Of a stretch of 64,000 nt of DNA, positions 10,721 through 22,945 are shown one piece after another. The notes beneath the pieces are model-generated. The model did not search any database, was not told the origin of the DNA, and worked only from the letters and a program-made list of their open reading frames with translations. A program made the position numbers and the translations under genes. How positions within the stretch are numbered: the first letter of the stretch is position 1; each line of letters begins with the position of its first letter. Origin of the DNA: Sipunculus nudus. Lineage: Eukaryota; Annelida; Sipuncula; Golfingiida; Sipunculidae. The stretch covers positions 51,069,340 through 51,133,339 of the forward strand of contig CM049322.1 of NCBI GenBank assembly GCA_026874595.1, given 5' to 3'.

Positions 10721-13609
10721 GATAGCTGAAGAATAGAAATCAAAATGGTATATTGTGTCGCAGAGTATTACAAGACAGCAGATATTTTCGCAGGCTACTC
10801 AAACTGCAGCAAAGGGCAGCCTGTATCCACATCAGTTGTTGCTGCATCAGCTGTCACTGCAGTCAGCTCATGTGTTGTGACTTCAGGGTCAGCAAAGAAA
10901 TACTGACAGCACAATAGTGGGGGGGGGGGTTATAAATGCTGCCTGTGAATTAAACATAAAATTGTTACACTAGAGACAGACTATAATGCAGGGGAATAGA
11001 TTGATACGGGGGATAAAAGGTTCAAATTGAGTTTCGTGGTCAAATTGGGAGATACAGCTGGAAAAAAACGGTGACATCATTGATATAACACTGCGGCTAG
11101 CGAGTCAGGGAGATCTTTATTGATTTCTTTATATGCATCCTTCACGTTGGTTTCCTACAGTGGTGAACAATATATAGCATTCCGAAAAGGGCACGATAAA
11201 AAATTCTTTAAAATTTAATAAAATTTTAAAATTGAAATTGAAGTAATTAAACACCAGAAAAGTAGGGACCATTTATTAATAAAGAATGAAAAGAAGAATT
11301 GGTCATATGACGGTTTGCAAATGTTGCATCCGTTATTTTGGTTTCATCATTGTATGAATCACTCACAAAACAATAGCTTAATATTTTCTATTTATCAATA
11401 AAATAAATTATATATATTGCATAATTAGACATATTAAATGGAAGTTAATGTTTATGTGCTCATTAACCACTTTTCAAGATCAGTAAATTTATTGGATATT
11501 CAATTGTCATGAACAAGCCATGAAAATCAATACTTTGTAAATTAAATTACATGGTCTATAAAATACAGAAAAGCATGTAACTCCTGATTATTATGGGATG
11601 GTCATGGATGTGTTACAGAGTGTTAAGCATGGAGAGCCACTCAGTACTTAACAGTTCCCACTGCAATTCCTTGAATGTTTTCAGTATTCCAGGTCATTGA
11701 CCTACTTTTTGCACTCCAATAGGGACACTTTTTGACATTGGGGTTGATTACAAGGTCATCCATTCAGTAGGTTTCAACAGGATTCACAGAGTTTGTGTCA
11801 AACTTGTCACTGCTTTCAGTGATGAATGGTAAATGACCTTGGTCTTATGATGTTAAGTTTGTCATGACATCTAATGTAAATAATGACAAAGGAACATATT
11901 GAACTTCAAATAATATGTGATTGTATATAAATATATTCTTACAACTACTTACCAATTTAATACATAATTATTTTAATAGTAACATTTATTGCTTCACCAA
12001 TCATGCATATAATTTTTATAGTTTAATGAGTCAGGAAATTCTTAGATGTGCATCAGTTTGAAAAAGAAACTAAGTTACTGAAACATTTAATTATGTGACC
12101 GCTCATTTTGCTTAATTTTAGATTAAGATAAGATAGGATTTACTTTATAAATAGAAAACGCTGGGGAATTAAATTGTGTCCGCACAATATGAAAAAAGAA
12201 AATATTTATTACTTTAATAAGCCTTACTGAATTACTTAATATTGATTAAATATAACATTTTGAGTCCTATGTAATGCTTATTTATCCAAAAGATTATTTT
12301 TTGTGACATATTGGTTGTCCCATCAGAGATGTGCGCTGTTATCAAGCACAAGGTCATTACATTTCATTTATCACTTCAAAGAAAGCATGTATGACATGGT
12401 GTTAATCAGATATAAAGTAGACTGTGATTGATGCATGGCCGCTCACTTTACAAATTCCCAGGATAGCATGAAATCTCTGTGTAATCAATCCACAGCCTTT
12501 GAACTAATTATCCTGTCCATATATAGATCACCTCATGGCTTTGACGTGACATCAAGTATTCTAAGAAAAGAATTTTTGTGGACTGCTTGTATCATAAAGA
12601 GCTTTATTTAAAAGACACATCTAATGTTGGCATTTTGATATATTAGTGGACTGCATGCTTGTGGTTGGTATGGATAACCAGTAACCAAGGCAATCATAAT
12701 TGATAAAACATAGCTGAGTGATTAGTCACAAGGAATGTGACCCAATTTTTGTACAGTCCACGTTAAAGAGGACAAGTTGAGGAAGCTGATATAATTACAG
12801 TGGTATATGTGACACTCAGATTTTAAAAAAATACTTATATTTCATATAATTATACTAGGTAATTCAAGCTGAAAGACCATGTGCCTTTTTGTGTTAATTT
12901 CTTTGTGTGCATGTTCATTTGCTTTAGGCCAAAGCATGGTAAGAATCCAAAATGGAAAAAAAATAAAAATACTAAAATAACAAATACCTGTTTATAGGTC
13001 TTTTTCCAATCTGAATGCAGGTGACATTCCTATATCTACTTTGATTTAAGGATAAATTCCAAATGACTTCATACAAATGCATACTGTAATTAAAAAAAAA
13101 TAGAAAGAAAATCAAAGCCAACAAAATATTTGAATACACCTATCTGGTGAAACTTCATATTGTTTCATATTTGATGTAAATCATGTTCCTCTTCCTAAAC
13201 AGCATGAGGGTGGCGTGTGGGGGTGGGGTACATTTTACCAAAGCGCTTTGACAGGACAAGAAGTTGCCAGTGTTATTGTGTGGGTGTTAGTGTTACTGAT
13301 ACCAATCCTGGAGCACTCTTGTCCCACCTGGCCAGCACATGTATACCCTGTACAAGACCTCAGGCCTGTACACAGCAACAGGGCAGGGTATGAATAGGCC
13401 CATCCCAACCCCTCACCCTCATCACCAGGACAGCAAACAGATATGTACCAAAACAGCAGGGGGACAGGTGTTAGAGACTCAGGGGTCAGGTCAAAGGTCA
13501 GGTCATGAGTAGGGTTTACACTTGTCAGGGACTTGAGTTCCAGGTGAATAACCCTCCCAAGGTGAAGTGACAACGCAAGTGGAATATGTGTCAAAATAAT
13601 ACTCAAGCT
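10721..13609. other. Non-coding DNA, no gene recognised
   Basis: AT-rich, with no convincing ORF. An 11-base G run lies at 10919-10929. An X-box-like site (GTAACCAAGGCAAT) is at 12681-12694. The small ORFs at 13215-13397 and 13235-13606 overlap on opposite strands and show no known domain. Confidence 0.5.
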
Positions 13610-13730
13610 TCCTTTTTCTTTCTTTCTTTCTCTCTTTCCCTGTTTCTTGCCTTATTTTCTCTCTCTCTCTGTCTAGGTCTCTCTTTCCCCAATCTCTCTC
13701 TCTTTCTCTCTCTCTTGCTCTTTGTTTCAT
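13610..13730. repeat. Pyrimidine-rich (CT) tract
   Basis: About 120 bases of almost pure C/T on the plus strand, built of TCTC and TTTC runs. The ORFs crossing it (Arg/Glu-rich on minus, Leu/Ser-rich on plus) are composition artefacts. Confidence 0.9.
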
Positions 13731-15545
13731 TTACATCTGCAGTATCTCTTATTCACTTTCTCCTTGTTATTACCATTCTTGCCCCCACACTTTTTCTTAC
13801 TGCATTCTCTCTGTCTCTTACCCCTAAAAAATGGTTAGTCACTTGTATTAAGTCCCACATCCAAATTGCATATCAGCTAAATGATACATTTGCATTGTGT
13901 TTCTGTGTTACAGTACATTCATATATTAATGTACATGCAACACATGCAAGTGTCACCATGTTCACTAGAACTGTTTTTCCCTAAAACATTTTAGATGTGA
14001 AATAGGAAATAAGTCTAAATGTCATTGTGAGATCTAAAAAAAATTCATCACAGATAACTCAGGGATTGGATAACAGGGAATTTGCTCACTTCATGAACCA
14101 CAATGCTGGGAATCCTGTTTCAGAATTCTTGTCGGATACTTTTTTTAAAATGTAGAGCGACTTGCTGAGTGATATAAATATGTCACAACAGGACAGTTGA
14201 CATGGATCCCTGCAGACTCTAAAAGTCTGTGGAATCCAGAACAGCATACCAGTGCCTGACTCATCTGTTCTGTTGGATACAGGAAAAAAAGCCCAATATA
14301 CTATTTACAAATTTTCCCAGCATACAGATAAATTTGGCAGCTACCTGCCTGAGATGACATTAGGCAGTGGAGGTGGTCAAATGTTGCATTGGATTTGTAA
14401 TTGAATTTTGAATTGTAAAAGTATTTTTAATTTGAATAGAGAGATCAAGTCATTATAGACAGATCCAGAGCAATATATTTTTGGAGAGTCAGAGTCATGC
14501 TTAGTCAGAACAATAAATTATGATGCCATTTTTAATGTTTAGTCATAAGCATTATGGCTAAGGGAGGGATATCTTCTCACATTTCAATAAGGTGAACTTC
14601 TCATTAGAGCATAAGGTCTGTATGGTGATGGAGTTATAGTTAGTCACAGAGGTAATTTAGGATTAGTCATGGAGGTTTAGTCAGCGTTAGGTGTTGGAGG
14701 CACTTCATCACCATAATTAAAGCCCAGTAATGTAGTTGTGAAGGACCAGTAATCAAACCGTTCTTCTGTGCGCCTGCAGGTCCCTGAAGGTCTGGCTGTT
14801 TTTCTGGGGGGCTGATGATAAATGAAGGAAAGCTGGCCAGGTGCTGGCAGAGCTTTGTGCCAGCAGCTGGAACAGGTGCAGAAGCGCTGAGCATCTGTAG
14901 CCAGCCAGCCACCAATAAGGTGTAATAGTAAAACATTATAACCCTAACAAAACCAGCCCACCACCCGGCCATATGTACCAATCTTCAAGACTGCCCTTTA
15001 TATACCTGACTAAAATGGAGACAATGAGACTCGAACTATAAAAGGAGCCTATTCACGTACCAGGAATGGTAAATATACATGAAGTATAGTGTTTTAATCT
15101 TAAGATATTACATAATCAGCCAGTGTTTAAGTCTAAAACTGTTTGCTTACTCCTGTACACATGTGAAAAAAAAAAACTAGCACTGATCATGATCAGAAGC
15201 ACAAAACAGTAAACTCACCACCTGGTCACCATACCACACAAGTTCACAAATCAAGGTTTTTTTTCTATGTTTCTGCTTTCATGTTTCTTCACCTAGTTTT
15301 GGAGTCTTGTTGTGTGTGCACAAGATCAGTTCTCTGGACAGGCAGACATGTTAAGTTAAACAGAAACAATGATACTGTTTACTCACACACAGAACCATGA
15401 AAATAATTAAAAAAAACAGGTAAACAGGAGACAGTGCATCCAGTGCCATGATGGTTTTTCTGGGACAAGTTTGTTTTGAGCCAAAATGATCTAATATTAT
15501 CAGATAAAGCACATATTAATTTTCATGTTCATGTGCCTTTAAGGA

Positions 15546-15569
15546 AGAGAGAGAGAGAGAGAGAGAGAG
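15546..15569. repeat. (GA)n microsatellite
   Basis: About 12 uninterrupted GA units. Confidence 0.95.
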
Positions 15570-16289
15570 CACTGTCAGAGCTCATCTCCCTCCCATGCAT
15601 CACTGGAAATTGATCCAAATCACCTCAGTTTAAACCAACTTCTTTTAGTTTAAGGATAGGTCCATGGCTTGTCAGTGGCAGTGTCTGTGTAATTATAATG
15701 AAGATAACCATATAAAAAGAAAGCTATGACACACATTCTATAGATCACAAACAGACAGGTCTGTGCTTTGTACTTGAACTAGGTCAAATCTTAAACAGGC
15801 CAAATTTGAAACTGGCACCCATTTCAATAGGGTGAGCTTGATACACTGCCATAGGTTTTGGCAGATGGCGCTGTGGTGGTCCCTTTGTGAAATAATTTCA
15901 AATTTCTAAGGATTAAAGTCAAAATTGGAAAATGACCCCTTTCCTTGGACCCCATTAGGACACTTGGCATCATTTCTTACATTTTAGGACCAAAAAAGTG
16001 GGTATTTCCAAGGCATGACCACAGAGGAGTTACATAAAAATGTTCACGCTACCACGGACCACGGTCAATGTAAAATATAGATTTTTAACACCCCTGGATA
16101 TCAGGTTTAGGATGCATTGTACTCAGATTAAACTGAAGGTCATCTGCTCTGCTAGCCCTAAGCCTTTCAAATTATTCTTGTATTCCTGTTCATTTTTTCC
16201 CTATATTCCTAATATCCTATACAGTGCTTCCAACAGGCCAGGGGAAATATTCCTTTAAAAAATAAATAGGCATACCACATCTCTGCTCA

Positions 16290-16610
16290 AGCATGACTGG
16301 GTTTGCTGCAGGCTGTTTCAGCTGTGTGACTGCTGCAGCTCTGTGTAAGACTGCAGCAGCTCTGGCTACCAGCCCTCCATTTTAATTGACCTGCAACAGG
16401 ATGACTAAATTGGCACCGGGGGCATCAAAGCTCATCAATCATGGCCACCGGGTCCTCTCCAGAAGGAAGACGACCATTTTTTTTCCTTATGAGGTCTGGA
16501 AGATATTGGTGAATGGGGCCCAGCTTTTGCGACTGCAGGAAAGAATCCACTTACATCCCCGAGAAGGGAAGCCTTTCACGATCTATCATCCAAACATTAG
16601 ATTATAACCT
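16290..16610. promoter_or_regulatory. Candidate conserved non-coding element with PBX/HOX-type site
   Basis: A block of balanced base composition set in AT-rich DNA, directly before the tandem duplication. It holds ATCAATCA at 16434-16441 (reverse complement TGATTGAT, a PBX/Extradenticle-HOX site). The 73-codon ORF at 16386-16607 is unlike any protein I know, so a regulatory reading is preferred. Without an alignment this is only a candidate. Confidence 0.25.
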
Positions 16611-16617
16611 GGGCAGC

Positions 16618-17563
16618 TATCTGTTTGTCAGAGTGCTCTCAAATCTGATTGCTAAAATAGAGGCTGGTATTCTTCTGTGACTATATTGAACTGAACCATC
16701 GCCCCATACAGCTACAAGGTTTATTTATGTTCAAGATTATTTTTATATGTTTGAAGCAATGTGTAAGATTCATTTATTCTGTAAATATGAAAATCCGTGA
16801 ATCATAGCAATTGTATGTTATTACAGTTATATTAAGTATTGACATTAGATATATGTCTGTTGTCATAGGGACATGAGGATGCCTGGATGCCATTTTGAAA
16901 GACTGTGAAATTTCAAGGATGAATTTATAAAGACCAAATACAAAGTTTAATATAGTAGTAAAAACAGTACATCTGTAAAAGAATAGAAGAGTAAAGATCA
17001 GTTGAAAGACATATTATAATTGCAAAGACTGTAATTAGAAAGACTGAATATAATGTAAATTTTCTAATTCTTATAGACTAAAGACTGTGAAATGGTAAAA
17101 ACTGTAATGTCTTTAGAAACTGCACTGGCTGGCAGGGTCACTCAGCATGTTATGTGATTTAATTAGTTATTATCTTTCACTTACTCCAAAGCAGGGCTTT
17201 ATGAAAATATTTCTTTTCTCTTATAAAACTGATTTAAAACATAAAAATAAATTTGACCAATCCTGGAAAATAGAGAATAGAGAAAGGAATAAACTTGAAC
17301 AAATAATATATACTGTTGTGCGATTTGAATATATAGATTACAAATATGTAAAAAATAGTTATATCAGAACATGTTTGGATATGTTTTGAGGTTGTTTTGC
17401 ATAAAAAAGTAGGTAAATTGTTCCAGACATGAATAAAACCATTCATTTATAGGAATTCATCATGAAGGCTACATTTGTCATGTAGACTCCATTGCTAGAA
17501 TAGATCTCATGGAAGGCAAACAAAAAATTAACCAATTACAGTCGTCCGTCTGCAGACAAAACT
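16618..17563. repeat. Tandem duplication, copy A (uninterrupted site)
   Basis: From TTTGTCAGAGTGCTCTC near 16624 to the GTCCGTCTGCAGAC-type end near 17556, this ~945-bp block is repeated in direct orientation starting at about 17569. Copy A holds about 280 bases (roughly 17011-17311) that are missing from copy B. It lacks the mobile element found in copy B. Confidence 0.9.
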
Positions 17564-17683
17564 ATTTGTTTGTCAGAGTGCTCTCAAATCTGATTGCTAA
17601 AATAGAGGCTGGCATTCTTCTGTGACTATATTGAACTGAACCATCGCCCCATACAGCTACAAGGTTTATTTATGTTCAAGATT

Positions 17684-19570
17684 TTTATGCCCCCGCCACA
17701 AAGTGGCCGGGGCATATAGTTTTACCCATGTCCGTCATTCCGTCATTCCGAAATCAAACAGTTGTACGGATTTTTTTTCGCAATGCCTGCAGATATTGGC
17801 CTAATTTTTGGTGTGTGGGCAGATATAGACCAGTTACAGATCGAGTTCACGTTTCGTCCCAGTTGACCTACTTTTGACCGTTTTACGGCTCCTAAACTTA
17901 GAAAATTTCATGAAAAATAGAAATATTCATGACAGATACACATGTACGGACTTTTTGTCGCAATGCCTGCAGATATTGGCCTGATTTTTGGTGTGTGAGC
18001 AGATATAGACCAGTTACAGATCGAGTTCGCGTTTCGTCCTGGTTGACCTATTTTTGACCGTTTTACGGCTCCTGAACATAGAAAATTTCATGAAAAATAT
18101 GAAATTTCATGACAAATATACATGTACGGACTTTTTTTCGCAGTGCCTGCAGATATTGGCCTGATTTTTGGTGTGTGGACAGATATAGACCAGTTACAGA
18201 TTGAGTTCGCGTTTCGTCCCGGTTGACCTACTTTTGACTGTTTTACGACTCCTAAACTTAGAAAATTTAATGAAAAATAGAAATATTCATGACAGATACA
18301 CATGTACGGACTTTTTTTCGCAATGCCTGCAGATATTGACCTGATTTTTGGTGTGTGGGCAAATATAGACCAGTTACAGATCAAGTTCGCGTTTCGTCCC
18401 GGTTGACCTACTTTTGACCGTTGTACAAACATAGAAAATTTCATGAAAAATAGAAATATTCATGAAAGATACACATGTACAGACTTTTTTTCGCAATGCC
18501 TGCAGATATTGGCCTGATTTTTGATGTGTTGGCAGATATAGACCTGTTACAGATCGAGTTCGTGTTTCGTCCTGGTTGACCTACTTTTGACAGTTTTACG
18601 GCTCCTGAACATAGAAAATTTCATGAAAAATATGAAATATCATGACAAATACACATGTACGGACTTTTTTTCGCAATGCCTGCAGATATTGGCCTGATTT
18701 TTGGTGTGTGGCCAGATATTGACCAGTTACAGATTGAGTTCGCATTTCGTCCTGGTTGACCTACTTTTGACTGTTTTACGGCTCCTGAACATAGAAAATT
18801 TCATGTAAAACATAAATTTTCATGACAAATACACTTGTACAGACTTTTCTTCACAATACCTGCAGATATTGGCCTGATTTTTGGTGTGTGGGCAGATAAT
18901 GACCAGTTACAGATCAAGTTCACGTTTTGTCCCAGTTGACCTATTTTTGACCGTTTGACGGTGCTCTAACAAAGAAAATTTCATAAAAAGGTGCATATGT
19001 ATGGACTTTTTTCGCAGTGCCTGCAGATACGGGCCTGATTTTTGGTGTGTAGGCAGATAATGACCAGTTACAGATCGAGTTCTTGTTTTCTCTCAGTTGA
19101 CCTACTTTTGACCATTTGACTGCTCCTTAACATAGAAAGTTTCATGAAAAATATAAATTTTCATAACAAATGCATATGTACTTACTTTTTTTCCTCAAGC
19201 CTGCAGATACCACCCTGATTTTTTATGTGTGGGCAGATAATGACAGTTACAGATCGAGTTCGCGTTTCATCCCGGTTGACCTACTTTTGATTGTTTTACG
19301 GCTCCTAAACATAGAAAATTTCATGAAAGACAGAAATTTTTATGGAAAATGGACATGTATGGACTTTTTTTTCACAATGCCTGCATATACTGGCATGATT
19401 TTTGGTGTGTTGCTTTATAATGACCCGTTACAGATCGAGTTTGCATTTTGCCCCTGTTGACCTACTTTTGACCATACGACACCTCCTGAACTTAAAAAAA
19501 TATTCAAAATTTTACAAATGTTTCTTATTTGCCCAAGGCGGGGGCATTCGTGTCGTTCGGACACATCTAG
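17684..19570 (+). mobile_element. HINE-type non-autonomous Helentron with ten 180-bp repeats
   Basis: The 5' end has ATGCCCCCGCC (17687-17697) in a hairpin with GTGGCCGGGGC. The same 11 bases return inverted (GGCGGGGGCAT) at 19537-19547. The 3' end has a small hairpin (GTGTC at 19550-19554 with GACAC at 19560-19564) followed by CTAG (19567-19570). Host T tracts flank both ends, as expected for T|T insertion without a clear target duplication. About ten tandem repeats fill the middle. There is no ORF for a Rep/helicase, so it is non-autonomous. The empty site is preserved in the neighbouring duplicate copy at about 16731-16745, which confirms the boundaries. Confidence 0.85.
17755..19530 (+). 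repeat. 180-bp tandem array inside the HINE
   Basis: About ten units, recognisable by CATGTACGGACTTTTTTTCG and GATTTTTGGTGTGTG, start near 17760, 17941, 18121, 18301, 18474, 18654, 18834, 18993, 19172 and 19353 (period about 174-183). Divergence increases toward the 3' end. Minus-strand ORFs across it (for example 18088-18444) merely translate the repeat. Confidence 0.95.
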
Positions 19571-20101
19571 TTTTTTTATATGTTTGAAGCAATGTGTAAG
19601 ATTCATTTATTCTGTAAATATGAAAATCCATGAATCATAGAAATTGTATGTCATTACAGTTATATTAAGTATTGACATTAGATATATGTCTGTTGTCATA
19701 GGGACATGAGGATGCCTTGATGCCATTTTGAAAGACTGTGAAATTTCAAGGATGAATTTATAAAGACCAAATACAAAGTTAAATATAGTAGTAAAAACAG
19801 TACATCTGTAAAAGAATAGAAGAGTAAAGATCAATTGAAAGAGTGTTGACATTGGATAGATTTCTGTTGTGCGATTTGAATATATAGATTACAAATATGT
19901 AAAAAATAGTGGTATCAGAACATGCTTGGATATGTTTTGAGGTCATTTTGCATGAAAAAGTAGGTAATTTGTTCCAGAAATGAATGAAACCATTCATTTA
20001 AAGGAATTCATCATGAAGGCTACATTTGTCATGTAGGCTCCATTGCTAGAATAGATTCCATGGAAGGCAAACAAAAATTAACCAATTACAGTTGTCTGTC
20101 T

Positions 20102-22644
20102 GCAGTCATACACTACAGTAAATCAATCAGTCATTGGATCGGATTGGTCTTGTAATTCCCTTATCACTCAATCAGGCTTTAAATGGCAAGTAACTTAAAA
20201 AAGGGCAACAAACTACCCAGATGATGTCTATGGTTATTTTATTGACTTGAAACAATGTAATTCAATGGCGGTCATTTAGTTAAGCATGCAGTAGAAGGAA
20301 ACCCTAGTACTTAAGTTGACCTAGTGCTGACATCTGCTTTTTTCCTATGATCATTCACTCTATGGTTTAGAGGTTCATAAGGTTACTGGATCCTGATGGC
20401 AACACAGATCAATATATCATTTGGTCCTCTCTGTTATGGTTGAGGTTTACTTTTACCAATATTGCTGTCATACAATGATAACTTCTGAGATTGCCACCAG
20501 CATTTTGACCCATGAGTAACAACCAATAATATTCAGGAGTTTCATGGTTTCTGACCTGAAGTGTGTTTCTTTTTTGTTACTTAATGGTATATCTTTGGCA
20601 TATCATATTGGTAGATTTATTTGGGATGCAGGGGGTGCATGCTCCCTTTTTGATTCAAAAAGGAAAGAAGGGTAGAAAAATATCTCACTTAATACCAAAA
20701 AAAATTGTCTCACTGTGTACTTCCCACTCCTGTTTCTAATGTATTCTATCCGAACCTGTATAAATCATAATATTTTGATATTTTATGTAAAGCAAACAGG
20801 ACTTTTTAACAGAAACTTTACCACAAATGTCACCTGTACTGAAATTCATACTGATTACCTTTCATTAATATTCATGGAATGTCACCTGACTGGTTATTTT
20901 ATATATTTTATCTCAGATTGCAAAGCTTAAATCATCATAACAGACTCCTTCAAATAAAGATATCACATGGTCATAGGCACTGAAAATAAAATAACTTTAA
21001 ACATGTCTATGGCCCCAGTTGCATTTAAAATGCAGCATATTAGTATTATAACAATAACATACAAATGCAAAAAAATATATATATATATCTCATTTTCCTT
21101 AAATGAAACCTGAATAAATAGTGCCGTCATGACTTGTTTCTTTATTCAATTCCCTTTATTGTAAATTCTTTGTTTTATTGTAAAAACTAATTAAATTAAC
21201 AGTATTGCAATTTTGTTTCTGATGCCATAGCTCCCTTTATTTTGATGACTTGTCTTTATTTTTTCATTAGAAAAAACAGAATTGATAATATTCAGGGACA
21301 ATGCAGAAACTAAAGTCTTATCAGGGCATTGGCTTTAAAAGATATGCTTTCAAGTTTTTTGGGTTTTTTTTTTTTTTTTTGTTATCTTGTTGTATTTTCA
21401 CAGTAAGTCAATAAACTGACCCACAATGCATCAGTGGTCTGGTTTTGTGTGTTGACTGATGTTCCCAGGGTACAAGTTGACTAGACCAGTATTTCTGGCA
21501 TCAGTTTCCCAGACGCATGTCCCCAACATACAAAGTCCTCCAGACCAACATTTCATAAACAAATGCTTCACAGGCCAGTAAATGATTCCCATCCCCTCTG
21601 GGTCACAAACATTGTGGGCTGTAGGATCCTGTTCCCAGCAATCACCATTGTCATTTTAATGTTAGAATTTGTTTTATTCCACAAGTCATTTTTTGGGGTT
21701 CCAGCAAAATATCTATGACATGACTATAATTGATGATAATAATCATAATAATGATAGAAAGCTATTTTGGCTTCTGTTATATAATTATAACCTGTCAGGG
21801 GTTTGGAATATACTGGATTGGGCGTGCAAGCAAAATACACCAAAGATGTATCCATTCAGTGCCAGTAATATTGTTATAAGCACATGAAAGGGATTAGTAA
21901 ACACACAACAATAATAAATTATCTGCATAGAGTTCCAAATTAGGGTATGATAAATATGAATATAGTGACTTAGTGATTATTATAAGGATGATGAACATGA
22001 TGATGATGATGAACATGATGATAGTAAAAATGTGTCCCTGTAATGCCAAAAAATATTAATTTAATAATTTCTCCCACTCAGGGTCACTGTAAAAATTAAC
22101 ACTGATTGTCGTAAAATTAAGGGGCATTTCAGTAAAGATCCCAGCCTTGACCTGAATCAGATATTAATAATCGGTTTATATTCTCATGGGAATGTGAAGC
22201 CTGGTTATTCTCATTGCTTAGATTGAACATTAGAGGTCAGTAGTGCAGGAGTAGGATTCTGTCTCATAATCAGTCACCAGTTTAAGCAACCTGATTGATG
22301 ATTGACAGATAATTGATACTCAATACAGACAATATTCCATTCTCTGTGAATCTGTTTGGAGAACATGTAGAAAATACCTCCCAAGTATGGTAGCAAAGTG
22401 TACTCTTACTATTATAACTATATGTGAATGAGTTTTCTAACTTTGTTCAGGAGAAACTGTCCATTTTTACGGGGGAGAGAGCAATATCATGGTGTGGATG
22501 TAAAGAATGAACGAATCTGAAGATTTTTTCCTCACATATGACCTAGTGAGGTTCTTCTCTCTCTCTATCAGGAATTTTTTCAGTGACTTGTCACAGCAGA
22601 AAAGAGTCCTTTAAGACATCCTACATTTTGGTGTTGCAGAAACA
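20102..22644. other. Non-coding DNA with an ATG microsatellite and a PBX/MEIS cluster
   Basis: No gene recognised. ATGATG-type microsatellite at 21987-22021. PBX/HOX/MEIS-type sites at 22292-22308 are listed separately. Confidence 0.5.
22292..22308 (+). promoter_or_regulatory. Composite PBX-HOX / PBX-MEIS site
   Basis: TGATTGAT (22292-22299) runs directly into TGATTGACAG (22299-22308). The second matches the PBX-MEIS/PREP decamer and the first a PBX-HOX site. AATTGAT follows at 22311. The match is sequence-only. Confidence 0.4.
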
Positions 22645-22945
22645 CTAGATATGTCCGTCGAGTTGCTAATGAATATTACTGATCCACTGCTTGAATATTA
22701 CAGATATGTCTCTCATCTTATGTATGATAAATATGTCCTAATTCTTGGGAATTACTTCTTTATGTTACTAATATATGTCCAGTTTGTTGCATATAACTGA
22801 TAATAATATGATCCGTATCTTGCTGATAATATTCCCCATCTCTTGTGTATTACTGATATGTCCGATTAATTGCATATAACTGATAATATGTCCCATTTCT
22901 TATGTATTACTGGTGTATCCCACTTCTTTCTTATTACTGATACAC
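22645..22945. repeat. Degenerate minisatellite, unit about 36 bp
   Basis: Eight or so diverged units built on TTACTGATATGTCC followed by a CTTGTGTA/TTGCATATAA-type segment. Spacing varies through small indels. Confidence 0.75.

Larger units (their letters stand above)
13731..16617. other. Non-coding DNA with one candidate conserved block
   Basis: No gene recognised. A GA microsatellite lies at 15546-15569. The stretch 16290-16610 has higher GC and complexity than its surroundings (see separate entry). Confidence 0.5.
17569..20101. repeat. Tandem duplication, copy B (interrupted by a HINE)
   Basis: Second copy of the 16618-17563 block. It runs from 17569 to about 17683, is interrupted by a 1.9-kb mobile element, and resumes at 19571 until the GTCTGTCTGCAGTC-like end near 20101. 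It differs from copy A by scattered substitutions and by a deletion that leaves about 20 bases (19841-19862) in place of about 300. Confidence 0.9.

Noticed and set aside
13235-13984. Arg/Glu-rich and Leu/Ser-rich ORFs
   Set aside because: They arise from the pyrimidine-rich tract at 13610-13730.
17755-19530. Regularly spaced repeats resembling a CRISPR array
   Set aside because: Units are 180 bp, contiguous and without unique spacers, in a eukaryotic genome; this is a satellite-type array.
18088-19606. Minus- and plus-strand ORFs with recurring similar peptides (KVGQPGRNANSICN-type)
   Set aside because: Repeated peptides are translations of the 180-bp tandem array inside the HINE; no start, domain or continuous frame across units.
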